A stretch of 8,015 nt of DNA. Origin: Bacillota bacterium (GTDB lineage Bacteria > Bacillota > Bacilli > Alicyclobacillales > SLC66). The position numbers and the translations under genes were made by a program. Location: positions 1 through 8,015 of the forward strand of contig JAKADD010000100.1 of assembly GCA_021820825.1 (NCBI GenBank), read 5' to 3'. Shown here one piece after another: positions 1-6,385 of this stretch. Each line of letters starts with the position of its first letter. Positions within the stretch are counted from its first letter, which is position 1. The notes below the pieces were generated by a model. The model saw nothing but the letters and a program-made list of their open reading frames with translations, searched no databases and was not told where the DNA came from.

Positions 1-424
1 CCACAGCGGGCAACAGTGTGATGGCCGCAACCAGATTGTACGTGAGACTTGCAATGGCTGGTTTTGTAAACCGCGTCATGACGTACCGCACACTTTGCGC
101 CTGCAAAAGGGACTGCCATAACCAGTCCGGGATGCTCAGAATCGTCAACCATGCAATGCCCATTGTCATGAGCAGCATCTGCACAACGTAAGCCACAAAC
201 GATCGGGTTTGCGCCCACTCATTCAGGGGTGAACCAATCGCAATGAAGAGCAGCGCCAGCAGCGCCAGAAACGCCGCTCGATTGCCGCGCTGGGTCAGTT
301 CTGGACCGGGGTGAATGTGTTTTCTTAAAGGTCCGGTGACCACGAAGTAGCTGCAGGCGAGCAGGATCAGCAAAAGGAGAGCTTCGGGCCTCCAGGCAAG
401 AAAAAAGACGGATGGTTTTTGCAA
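1..424 (-). CDS. ctaG: CtaG-type (caa3) cytochrome c oxidase assembly factor, N-terminal part, cut by the window edge
   Basis: This is the first ~141 residues of a polytopic membrane protein; the C-terminus lies beyond base 1. Members of this family (PF09678) help assemble the copper-containing aa3/caa3 oxidase in the cytoplasmic membrane. Visible here are a first membrane segment (about residues 14-30), then the basic stretch GPLRKHIH, a second segment (50-63) ending in the family-like GSPL (64-67), and a third (77-98) with VVQMLLMTMGIAWL followed by a Pro/Trp turn (SIPDWLW). The start is TTG at 424: no ATG lies close upstream, and GGAGGG sits 8 nt before it. The gene follows the copper ATPase after a 31-nt gap, so the two are probably co-transcribed and both serve oxidase copper supply. 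The His usually found just before the MxQ motif of the third helix appears to be Tyr79. Identification rests on motif pattern and context. Confidence 0.82.
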   Translation of the reverse strand, partial: MQKPSVFFLAWRPEALLLLILLACSYFVVTGPLRKHIHPGPELTQRGNRAAFLALLALLFIAIGSPLNEWAQTRSFVAYVVQMLLMTMGIAWLTILSIPDWLWQSLLQAQSVRYVMTRFTKPAIASLTYNLVAAITLLPAV

Positions 425-432
425 GGTCTTCG

Positions 433-438
433 CCCTCC
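433..438 (-). promoter_or_regulatory. Ribosome binding site that fixes the TTG start of ctaG
   Basis: GGAGGG on the minus strand lies 8 nt upstream of the TTG at 424. It is a near-ideal Bacillales Shine-Dalgarno site, and it falls in the short gap after the ATPase stop. It supports TTG as the true start, since no ATG is available in frame nearby. Confidence 0.7.
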
Positions 439-455
439 GTAACGTCTGTAATCGA

Positions 456-2924
456 CTACCATCCGAGCAGCGCAAAGGCGCCCAGCAGTGTTCCAAAGCT
501 GACGGCAACGATGATTCCCCGGGCATAGGTTTTGGGAGAAAATCCTATGATCCGCATTGAATTTCCGAGTACAAACGCACTGGACAGGAGCATGGCCAAT
601 GCGGCGATGGCCGGACTGGCCAGGCCAAAGGCGGCGGCGCCAAGGCCCACAGCGTTATAGCTGATTGCCCAGCCAAGATTGACCCGGATTGTACCACGCA
701 CCTGCCGGCTCAGCTGAAACAGTTTTGGAACGCCGGTCAGGTCGGATCGGGTCAGTACAAAATGGCCTGTCTGCACCGCAATATCCGCGCCAGAACCCAT
801 GGCTACGCCGAGATCAGCCTGCACCAGGGCGGGCGCATCGTTGACTCCGTCGCCGATAAAGGCCACAGAATGGCCTGCCAATTGCAGCGTCCTGACAAGT
901 TCCGCTTTGTCCACAGGGCTTAGCCGACTGTGCCACTTTTCAGCGCCGATGGTTTGCGCCACCGTTTCCGTTGCCTGAGCATGGTCGCCGCTTGCCATGA
1001 TGACGCGCACGCCGAGATTCGCAAGCGAGGAGACCAAGCCTGTCGCGTCCGGACGGATGCCGTCCGCAAAACTCATCACTGCTCGGGCGGCGCCGTCCAC
1101 CGTGACGATCGCCAGTGTATAGCCTGCGCTTCGCCATGTTTCCAGGATATCCGCGAAATCGCTGGTGAGCGGCGTGTCCTGCGCGACCGCCCCCACAGTG
1201 ACCAGCCGGCCGTCGACAACCGCCTTCACTCCCCAACCGCTCATTTGTTCGAAGGAAGCGGTCGGGCCCGGAAGCTCCGGATGGCCGGACCTTGCCGCAG
1301 CAGCCCTGACGATCGCTTTGCCAACCGGATGGTCGCTTGGATACTCAGCAGCCGCGACGAGTCGCCAAAGCTCGTCCGTAAGAGGCGGGTACACGGCCTG
1401 CAGCGTCATTTGTCCTGTCGTTATGGTGCCTGTCTTGTCCACAATCAGTGTATCTATCCGGGACGCTCTCTCAAGCGCTTCGCTTTTGCGCAGCAAAATG
1501 CCGAATTCATTCAGTCTGCGTATGCCGCCGAGCACCGCCAGCGGGGTTGCCACACTGAGCGCGCACGGGCAGCCAATGACCAGTACGGCGACTGAACGCA
1601 GCAACGCGTCAGTGAGACTCAGACGGCCCAGCAACATACCCAGTCCAAATGTAGCGATTCCCGCCATGAGAACCACGGGCACGAAAATGCGCAGGATATT
1701 ATCTGCGATGCGTTGATACTGCGACGAATTAACTTGCGCAGAGCGGACATAGTCTGCTGTCTGCTGGAGCAGCGTGTCAGTGACCCTGGTTGCGCGGACG
1801 ACCAGACTGCCCATCTGGTTGAGTGTTCCGGCATACACAGTATCCTGCAGCCGTTTGGCGATCCATTGCGACTCTCCTGTCAGCAGCGATTCGTCAACCA
1901 TGCCTTCACCTGCAGTGACGACGCCGTCAACGGGTATTCGTTGCGCGGGATTTACGATCACCTGCTCTCCGACGCGCACCTCGGACAGAGGGAGGGTCTG
2001 TTCCGCATCGCCTCGCTGGACACGCGCCTCCCGCGGCGTAAACTGTCCCATCATCTCCACGACCTGCGTGGCCTGGCGTTTCGTTTGCGATTCCAAGGCG
2101 CGACTCAGCAGAAGAAAACTGATCAGAAAACTGGCTGTGTCAAAGTATAGGAAACGGCCCGCCGTGACCACGCTGAATACGCTGTAGGCATAGGCGGACA
2201 CGGCGCCGACGGCGATGAGCAAATCCATCGTCGCGATGCGATGGCGCACGGAGGACCATGCACCCCTCAGAAACGGCCAGCCTCCCCAAAATACGACGGG
2301 AGTCGTGAGGATCCACAGTGTATAGGAAAGCGTATCCCGCAGCGCAACTGGCAGATCCCCTAAATAGCCCAGCCAGATGGGTATGCTGAGCATCATCATG
2401 ACGACGATCAGCAGGGCAGACACAGTAAATCGGCGCAGCAGCAACGTATCCGCGCGAAAGGCGGTGTCGGTTCCCGGCGCCGTTTCGACAGCCGTATAGC
2501 CAAGATCCGCAATGCGCACGCACAGATCGCCTGGACTTGTCCTGCTGGCGTCAAAGGCGATCCGCGCGGTGCTCGTGGCAAAATCGACTTTGGCGGCCAG
2601 GACTCCAGGCGTTCGCGTCACCACATGCTCAATCAGGGTCGTACAGGAGGCGCACCAGACCCCGTCCAGAGACAGTGTAGACGTTTCAGCGTCCAGGTAG
2701 GCCGGGGGCCTGTCGGGGATGTCGTCGCGCTGGTCGCGCGCGATGCCCCAGTCGACGGCGGATCCGCTCTTTAGCCTGACCATTTCTTCTTCTCCAAGCA
2801 CATTCCACAGACCCCGGCAACCGTGACAGCAAAATGTGTGTTCCTCTGCATAAACAGGCGTCTGCACCGGTTCTTCACACAAATGGCAGGCTAGAATAAC
2901 CACGGATTCACGCTTGGTATCCAT
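456..2924 (-). CDS. ccoI: Copper-translocating P1B-type ATPase of the CcoI/FixI type
   Basis: This 822-residue protein exports Cu(I) across the cytoplasmic membrane using ATP; the CcoI/FixI branch supplies copper to haem-copper oxidases. Domains in order: an N-terminal Cys-rich metal-binding region (C13xxC16, then FCCHGC with C32, C33, C36); an HMA domain with CASC (C91, C94); two leading helices; the actuator domain with TGES (349-352); the metal-channel CPC (C452, C454); the phosphorylated Asp496 in DKTGT; HP (532-533) in the nucleotide domain; GDGVNDAP (691-698); and the late helices with YN (756-757) and MLLSS (778-782), which mark copper specificity. An extra C-terminal hydrophobic segment lies at about 803-821. 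The frame is open up to 3158, but ATG 2924 is chosen because homology starts there, GGTGAT lies just upstream, and a longer form would overlap the upstream gene heavily. Even so it overlaps the SafE gene by 34 nt, which suggests translational coupling. CopA-type detoxification is the alternative role. Confidence 0.92.
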   Translation of the reverse strand: MDTKRESVVILACHLCEEPVQTPVYAEEHTFCCHGCRGLWNVLGEEEMVRLKSGSAVDWGIARDQRDDIPDRPPAYLDAETSTLSLDGVWCASCTTLIEHVVTRTPGVLAAKVDFATSTARIAFDASRTSPGDLCVRIADLGYTAVETAPGTDTAFRADTLLLRRFTVSALLIVVMMMLSIPIWLGYLGDLPVALRDTLSYTLWILTTPVVFWGGWPFLRGAWSSVRHRIATMDLLIAVGAVSAYAYSVFSVVTAGRFLYFDTASFLISFLLLSRALESQTKRQATQVVEMMGQFTPREARVQRGDAEQTLPLSEVRVGEQVIVNPAQRIPVDGVVTAGEGMVDESLLTGESQWIAKRLQDTVYAGTLNQMGSLVVRATRVTDTLLQQTADYVRSAQVNSSQYQRIADNILRIFVPVVLMAGIATFGLGMLLGRLSLTDALLRSVAVLVIGCPCALSVATPLAVLGGIRRLNEFGILLRKSEALERASRIDTLIVDKTGTITTGQMTLQAVYPPLTDELWRLVAAAEYPSDHPVGKAIVRAAAARSGHPELPGPTASFEQMSGWGVKAVVDGRLVTVGAVAQDTPLTSDFADILETWRSAGYTLAIVTVDGAARAVMSFADGIRPDATGLVSSLANLGVRVIMASGDHAQATETVAQTIGAEKWHSRLSPVDKAELVRTLQLAGHSVAFIGDGVNDAPALVQADLGVAMGSGADIAVQTGHFVLTRSDLTGVPKLFQLSRQVRGTIRVNLGWAISYNAVGLGAAAFGLASPAIAALAMLLSSAFVLGNSMRIIGFSPKTYARGIIVAVSFGTLLGAFALLGW

Positions 2925-3643
2925 TGATTGATCACCATTCCCCGGAGAATAAACAGGATGCCGCTCAGTGCAATCAGCGCAGCGGCGACATAGGAAAACG
3001 CCCGTCCCTGGAGTCTGCGGCGGCCATAGAAACCTGCGGCCGCGACTGTGAGCAGGGCGGGAACCGTGCCGATTCCAAAGGCGAGCATCGTGAGTCCTCC
3101 CTGGATTGCGGAGCCGCTCGCCGATGCGGAAATCAGCATCGCAAACAGCAGCCCACAAGGATGCAGTCCCAGCAGAATGCCTGCCAGGAAAGCGCCCAGG
3201 GGGTCGTGTCGGTTCATGGCCTGACGCAGGCGGGCCTGCAGTGGCTTAAAGTTCAGCAGCGACCAGCGTTCCAGAAAACCTGCGCCATGCCCTGTGCGCA
3301 GTTCATCCACCGCCCACGCGATCATGATTCCACCGCCCAGGAAGGCAGCGACAGCCTGCACCCCCGCTGTCTTTGCGGCCACATCGACAAAGGAGCCGAT
3401 CGCGCCGAACATGATCCCGAGCAGGGTAAACGAAAAAATTCTGCCCAGGTTGTGCGGCAGATGGGCGTACAGAAGGGTGCGAGTGAACTTCCTGCGCAGT
3501 GTCAACTCACCCGCAATGTTTTTTTGCGGGTCAAGCGACAGACTGTAGGCCATGACAAAGGGGCCGCACATGCCCGCGCAGTGTACGAATCCCTGAAGCA
3601 GTCCCACGCCAAGGGCTGAGACCAGGAACGCCATACTGTTCAA
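2891..3643 (-). CDS. Sulfite exporter TauE/SafE-family (DsbD_2-like) membrane protein
   Basis: This 250-residue protein has about six membrane segments (roughly 5-25, 67-88, 95-113, 148-172, 183-204 and 217-237). It carries family hallmarks: HCAGMCGPF (residues 21-29, Cys22 and Cys26) in the first helix, NLGR (65-68), and LGLHPCGLLF in the fourth helix (HPCG 161-164). Such proteins (PF13386) are often encoded next to ccoI-like copper ATPases in oxidase-assembly clusters. They are thought to move copper or reducing equivalents across the membrane; sulfite export is only the family label. It is the first gene of the minus operon and its end overlaps the ATPase start by 34 nt. The chosen start is TTG at 3643, 11 nt after a GGGGG tract. 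An ATG at 3634 is possible but lies 20 nt from that tract, and an in-frame TGA at 3665-3667 limits any extension. Confidence 0.88.
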   Translation of the reverse strand: MNSMAFLVSALGVGLLQGFVHCAGMCGPFVMAYSLSLDPQKNIAGELTLRRKFTRTLLYAHLPHNLGRIFSFTLLGIMFGAIGSFVDVAAKTAGVQAVAAFLGGGIMIAWAVDELRTGHGAGFLERWSLLNFKPLQARLRQAMNRHDPLGAFLAGILLGLHPCGLLFAMLISASASGSAIQGGLTMLAFGIGTVPALLTVAAAGFYGRRRLQGRAFSYVAAALIALSGILFILRGMVINQWIPSVNPWLF

Positions 3644-3671
3644 AGTTGACTTCGCCCCCGACAGTCAGAAT

Positions 3672-3700
3672 CCGGTTACAATATGATTCATTGTACCCGG
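3672..3700. repeat. 29-nt inverted repeat, probable operator over the minus-operon promoter
   Basis: The left arm CCGGTTACAAT (3672-3682) and right arm ATTGTACCCGG (3690-3700) are complementary at 10 of 11 positions, around the 7-nt spacer ATGATTC; only the 3676/3696 pair fails. The right arm contains the -10 hexamer of the minus promoter, and the predicted start point falls in or next to the spacer. A dimeric repressor bound here would block transcription of the copper operon. The regulator is not identifiable from the site. A transcript hairpin is less likely, because minus transcripts should start inside the repeat. A second partial palindrome, GTACCCGGGTTAC (3693-3705), overlaps the right edge. 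Confidence 0.6.
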
Positions 3701-3718
3701 GTTACGCATAAATGTCAT
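3690..3718 (-). promoter_or_regulatory. Sigma-A-type promoter for the SafE-ccoI-ctaG operon
   Basis: On the minus strand, ATGACA (3718-3713, 5 of 6 matches to TTGACA) and TACAAT (3695-3690, 5 of 6 matches to TATAAT) are separated by exactly 17 nt. Transcription would begin near 3683 and leave a leader of about 40 nt before the TTG start at 3643. This is the best promoter seen in the intergenic region. Its -10 lies within the inverted repeat, so it is probably repressible. Confidence 0.6.
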
Positions 3719-3761
3719 GTTTGGCTGTGCGGATGTGCGTCCATGCCCGCTATTCCTGTTA

Positions 3762-3767
3762 TATGAT
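3762..3767 (+). promoter_or_regulatory. Possible -10 element for the ctaM operon
   Basis: TATGAT (5 of 6 matches to TATAAT) lies in an AT-rich patch, 74 nt before the ctaM start. No good -35 hexamer stands 16-18 nt upstream: the sequence at 3739-3744 is GTCCAT. The element is therefore tentative, and an activator may be needed if it is real. Confidence 0.3.
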
Positions 3768-3841
3768 ATGATCGATACGCTGGGCGGTATGTGGAAGACT
3801 GGCGCAGCGGGCTGAAGCGGTCGAGTTGAAAGGGGATCAGT

Positions 3842-4303
3842 ATGGCGGCAGGCTGGGGTTTGGTGAATGAGCTGTTTATGATTGTCAGCGCCATTGCGGC
3901 GGCGTTTGGATGGGCTGCGATTCGGCGCAACCGGGTACATCTTCATCGCAAATTGATGATTACAGCCTCGGTGTTTGGCGCCTTGTTTTTTGTCAGTTAT
4001 GCGCTGGCTACACTGATCATTGGGGATACTTCATTTGGCGGACCATCCGGCATAGCGGGCGCCTATAATGCCTTTTTGCAAGTGCATGTGATGCTGGCGA
4101 CGCTGGCGGCTGTTCTTGGAGTGATCACGCTCACTCTGGCGGCGCGCAGGCGGTTTCGCAAACACAAACGCGTGGCGCCGTGGACTGCGGTCATGTGGTT
4201 CATATCGGCTGGCACTGGACTCGTGGTTTACCTGATGCTGTTTGTGATCTTCCCGCCGGGTCCCACGATCAAAAATCTTATTCATCTGCTGTTTAAAAGC
4301 TAG
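3842..4303 (+). CDS. ctaM: CtaM, DUF420-family membrane protein for aa3-type oxidase maturation
   Basis: This 153-residue protein has four predicted membrane segments (about 8-26, 38-60, 80-100 and 114-136). It shows the His pattern of the DUF420 family (PF04238): HLHRKLM with His33 and His35, LQVH with His82, and KHKRVAPW with His108. DUF420 proteins include Bacillus YozB and Staphylococcus CtaM; the latter is known to be required for function of the haem-A aa3 quinol oxidase. The ATG start at 3842 has a strong site (AAAGGGGATC, GGGG 6 nt upstream). It is the first gene of the plus operon and is divergent from the copper-delivery operon. Length and His pattern fit the family well. Its role here is inferred from the family and from the neighbouring CtaG and copper ATPase. 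Confidence 0.85.
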   Translation: MAAGWGLVNELFMIVSAIAAAFGWAAIRRNRVHLHRKLMITASVFGALFFVSYALATLIIGDTSFGGPSGIAGAYNAFLQVHVMLATLAAVLGVITLTLAARRRFRKHKRVAPWTAVMWFISAGTGLVVYLMLFVIFPPGPTIKNLIHLLFKS

Positions 4304-4326
4304 CGTAAGACTGTTCTTGTACGGTC

Positions 4327-4334
4327 AGGGAGGG
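4327..4334 (+). promoter_or_regulatory. Ribosome binding site that sets a TTG start at 4341
   Basis: AGGGAGGG ends 6 nt before the TTG at 4341. It would lie inside the coding region if the earlier in-frame TTG at 4317 were used, and that earlier codon has no comparable site. This is why the shorter form of the next gene is preferred. Confidence 0.65.
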
Positions 4335-4340
4335 CCTGTC

Positions 4341-5444
4341 TTGCATTCGTCACTGCTCGCCGATTACTACACCTCGCTTTTGGATGTGCTGGTCGCATTT
4401 GGGTTCCTCGTTGTATTCAAGGTTGCTGGCGCGTACGTCATGCGAGCTGTCTACAATACGGTGCGGGATACGCCGGCCGATTCTGGCCAGCCGGGCGGGG
4501 CTCCGGCGCATACGCGGCAGTCAGCCTCGTCCGTTTCGTGGTCCGCGCGATCGCGCGGTTATCGTTTTCTGTGGCTGACGCTGGTGTTGTATTGGGCCGC
4601 CAGCGGGCTGTTGCAAGTACGGCCAGTGATGGTTCTGGAATCTTCTGCTGCCTATCTTGCGAGTCTTCAGTTACTGCATCAGCCGCACTGGCTGGGCAGT
4701 GCCCTGTCGTGGGCTGCGGGCATCTGGTTTTGGGATCCCACCGCCAGCAATATTATCTCCATTTTATTGCAAATTTCCATGAGTCTGACGCTGTATTTGG
4801 GTCGCAGACATGCGGCGGGGCGGGCCGCGCTCTGGGTTTCACTGGTCCTGGCGCTCTGGGAGTGGGTATTTGGAGAAGCGTTTGGCGGTCTGTTTACCGG
4901 GATGGCGAGCGCATTTACTGGATTTCCCGGAGCGGCGGCAGTCGTCGCCATGTTCTCCATGGCGCTGCTCTATCCTGCGGTCAACTGGCAAAACGGCCGG
5001 GCCGCTTTGCTGTTTTCGCGTGTTCTGGCGGGTTGCGTCGCCGTTCTGGCGCTCTGGCAACTGTCTCCGAGCGGGTATCTGTGGAGATCGGGCCATCTGT
5101 TGCGGCAGTTGGCGGGCGTCCGGGCCGCTGCAGGCGCAGACGCTTCGTGGATCGCTCACGCGGTCGTCTCGGGCGGGGTCATTGATCCATTTCTGAATGG
5201 CTTGTTCGCACTCCTTCTGATTGTGGTTGTCATCCAGCTATTCCCCTGGTCAGGGCGTGCATGGGTGACTGTGGAGGCCGCCGCCATTCTGCTGCTGTTC
5301 TGGCTTTTGGGGCAGGCTGCTGCGTTGCCAGGGCGTTTTGCTCTGGGTGTGGGACCGTTGCCGCTGCTGGCGATGGCGGTGATTGCCCTGCATCTGGATA
5401 TTCACGATCACAGCCGCAAGCGGGAAGAGGTTGTACCACGATGA
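4341..5444 (+). CDS. Unassigned polytopic membrane protein with His-rich C-terminus, in an oxidase-assembly locus
   Basis: This 367-residue protein matches no function I can name. About nine hydrophobic segments are visible (near residues 12-34, 76-92, 137-153, 161-178, 198-213, 222-239, 287-301, 310-324 and 338-351). A polar, Ser/Gly/Pro-rich linker at about 42-73 separates the first segment from the rest. Patches that look conserved are GLLQVRPVM (89-97) and a Trp-rich run, WEWVFGEAFGGLFTGMASAF (173-192). This layout resembles uncharacterised membrane proteins I recall from Gram-positive bacteria. The C-terminus holds HLDIHDH (His351, His355, His357), a possible metal ligand set. The start is TTG at 4341 behind AGGGAGGG; an in-frame TTG at 4317 would add eight residues. 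It lies 37 nt after ctaM, and its stop overlaps an ATG (ATGA, 5441-5444). Position alone suggests a role in oxidase assembly or metal handling. Confidence 0.85.
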   Translation: MHSSLLADYYTSLLDVLVAFGFLVVFKVAGAYVMRAVYNTVRDTPADSGQPGGAPAHTRQSASSVSWSARSRGYRFLWLTLVLYWAASGLLQVRPVMVLESSAAYLASLQLLHQPHWLGSALSWAAGIWFWDPTASNIISILLQISMSLTLYLGRRHAAGRAALWVSLVLALWEWVFGEAFGGLFTGMASAFTGFPGAAAVVAMFSMALLYPAVNWQNGRAALLFSRVLAGCVAVLALWQLSPSGYLWRSGHLLRQLAGVRAAAGADASWIAHAVVSGGVIDPFLNGLFALLLIVVVIQLFPWSGRAWVTVEAAAILLLFWLLGQAAALPGRFALGVGPLPLLAMAVIALHLDIHDHSRKREEVVPR

Positions 5445-5482
5445 GCGTGATATGCCGCTGCGCGTTCTTCGCAGCTGGATGA
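5441..5482 (+). CDS. Possible 13-codon coupling ORF between the membrane protein and the EamA exporter
   Basis: An ATG at 5441 overlaps the upstream stop (ATGA 5441-5444) and lies 10 nt after GAAGAGG. It opens a reading frame of 13 codons (MSVICRCAFFAAG). Its TGA overlaps another ATG (ATGA 5479-5482) that is in frame with the EamA gene. It could serve translational coupling. It could equally be chance, or the trace of an N-terminal frameshift in the exporter. Nothing proves that it is translated. Confidence 0.25.
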   Translation: MSVICRCAFFAAG

Positions 5483-6360
5483 CAGCAACCACATCAAAAC
5501 GATACGCCGGTCTGCTGTTTCTGTTTGCAGCCAATCTGATCTGGTCTGGGAGTTTCCCGGCCACTGCGATCGCTGTGAGCCATATGTCGGCCGTGTTTTT
5601 GACCCTGGTTCGCCTCGGAGTCGGCGCGCTCCTGTTGACGCCGTTTCTAAAACTCCCGCGCGGGAAGCGCTGGGATCTGCGCCTTGTCGCACTGTCATTC
5701 GTTCTTGGCGTTCTGGGTTTCGCCCTGCCAGTGTATCTGGAAACGGAAGGGCTCTATCTCTCAACTCCGGCGCTTGCGGCGATTGCAATCGCCATGGAGC
5801 CCCTGTTCACCGTATTGATTGTGGCGTTTGCGACAAAAGAGCCGCTGCCTTTTCACCGCAAACTCGCGATTGGCCTGTCCCTTTTTGGCGCCTGGGCGAT
5901 TGCAGGGTTTCCCGGTCCCGCAGGCACAGGGTATGCGGCAGGGGATGCCCTGCTGGTGCTGGCCGTCGTCTGCTACGCGCTGTACAATGTATACTCCAAA
6001 TATCTCAGCGTCCGGATCACAGCCACGGCGGCCACCAGCGCAACGCTATGGGGAGGGTTTTTTGGCACATTGCCCATCTGGCTGGCAACAGGCGGGCAGG
6101 CGCCGCATGCGCTCACAGGAACGGCATGGATCGCGCTTGCGTATCTGGCTGTGCTCGCAACGACAGGCGCCTATGCGCTATGGATGCTCGCCCTGAAAAC
6201 AGTGCCCGTGTCCGTGGCGGCGCTTACACTGTATTTTCAACCGGTGTTTGGGGTGCTGCTGTCCATCCTGATTGTGCATACCAGGCCGTCGCCATTCTTT
6301 TACCTCGGTGCGGCCATGATTCTGGGTTCGCTGTATCTGGGGTCGCGCAGCAGAGCGTAG
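5452..6360 (+). CDS. EamA/DMT-superfamily transporter (RhaT/YdcZ-like permease)
   Basis: This protein of 302 residues (293 from the inner ATG at 5479) has the usual DMT layout of ten hydrophobic segments in two EamA repeats. Counted from 5479, repeat one is about residues 8-140 and repeat two about 155-288. Family-like patches are NLIWSGSFPATAIAV (19-33), PALAAIAIAMEPLF (97-110) and, in repeat two, LTLYFQPVFGVLLSIL (249-264), a typical end-of-domain QPVFG motif. Such proteins move small metabolites such as amino acids or nucleotide precursors across the membrane, usually outwards; the substrate cannot be told here. ATG 5452 is 7 nt past the upstream stop and has no clear ribosome site of its own, so reinitiation is likely. 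ATG 5479 is an equally credible start. It probably shares the ctaM transcript, though a functional link to oxidase assembly is not evident. Confidence 0.9.
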   Translation: MPLRVLRSWMTATTSKRYAGLLFLFAANLIWSGSFPATAIAVSHMSAVFLTLVRLGVGALLLTPFLKLPRGKRWDLRLVALSFVLGVLGFALPVYLETEGLYLSTPALAAIAIAMEPLFTVLIVAFATKEPLPFHRKLAIGLSLFGAWAIAGFPGPAGTGYAAGDALLVLAVVCYALYNVYSKYLSVRITATAATSATLWGGFFGTLPIWLATGGQAPHALTGTAWIALAYLAVLATTGAYALWMLALKTVPVSVAALTLYFQPVFGVLLSILIVHTRPSPFFYLGAAMILGSLYLGSRSRA

Positions 6361-6385
6361 GCGCAACGCGCAAACCCGCACGCGC

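Noticed and set aside
930..1716. Open frames on the plus strand opposite the ATPase
   Set aside because: They are shadows of the ATPase coding frame with low-complexity, Arg- and Ser-rich products and no ribosome site.
2925..3158. N-terminal extension of the ATPase frame by 78 codons
   Set aside because: The extra part is Arg/Pro-rich, shows no domain, and would overlap most of the C-terminal half of the SafE gene; the metal-binding domain begins right after ATG 2924.
2924..3619. Long open frame on the plus strand opposite the SafE gene
   Set aside because: The product is Gln/Arg/Ser-rich with no recognisable fold, and the opposite strand carries a clear conserved membrane protein.
4317..4340. 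TTG 4317 as the start of the unassigned membrane protein
   Set aside because: It has no ribosome site, and it would place the strong AGGGAGGG site inside the gene.
4538..5185. Alternative frame of 215 codons inside the unassigned membrane protein gene
   Set aside because: The product is Gly/Arg-rich and lacks any membrane pattern, whereas the overlapping frame has regular hydrophobic segments and a good start site.
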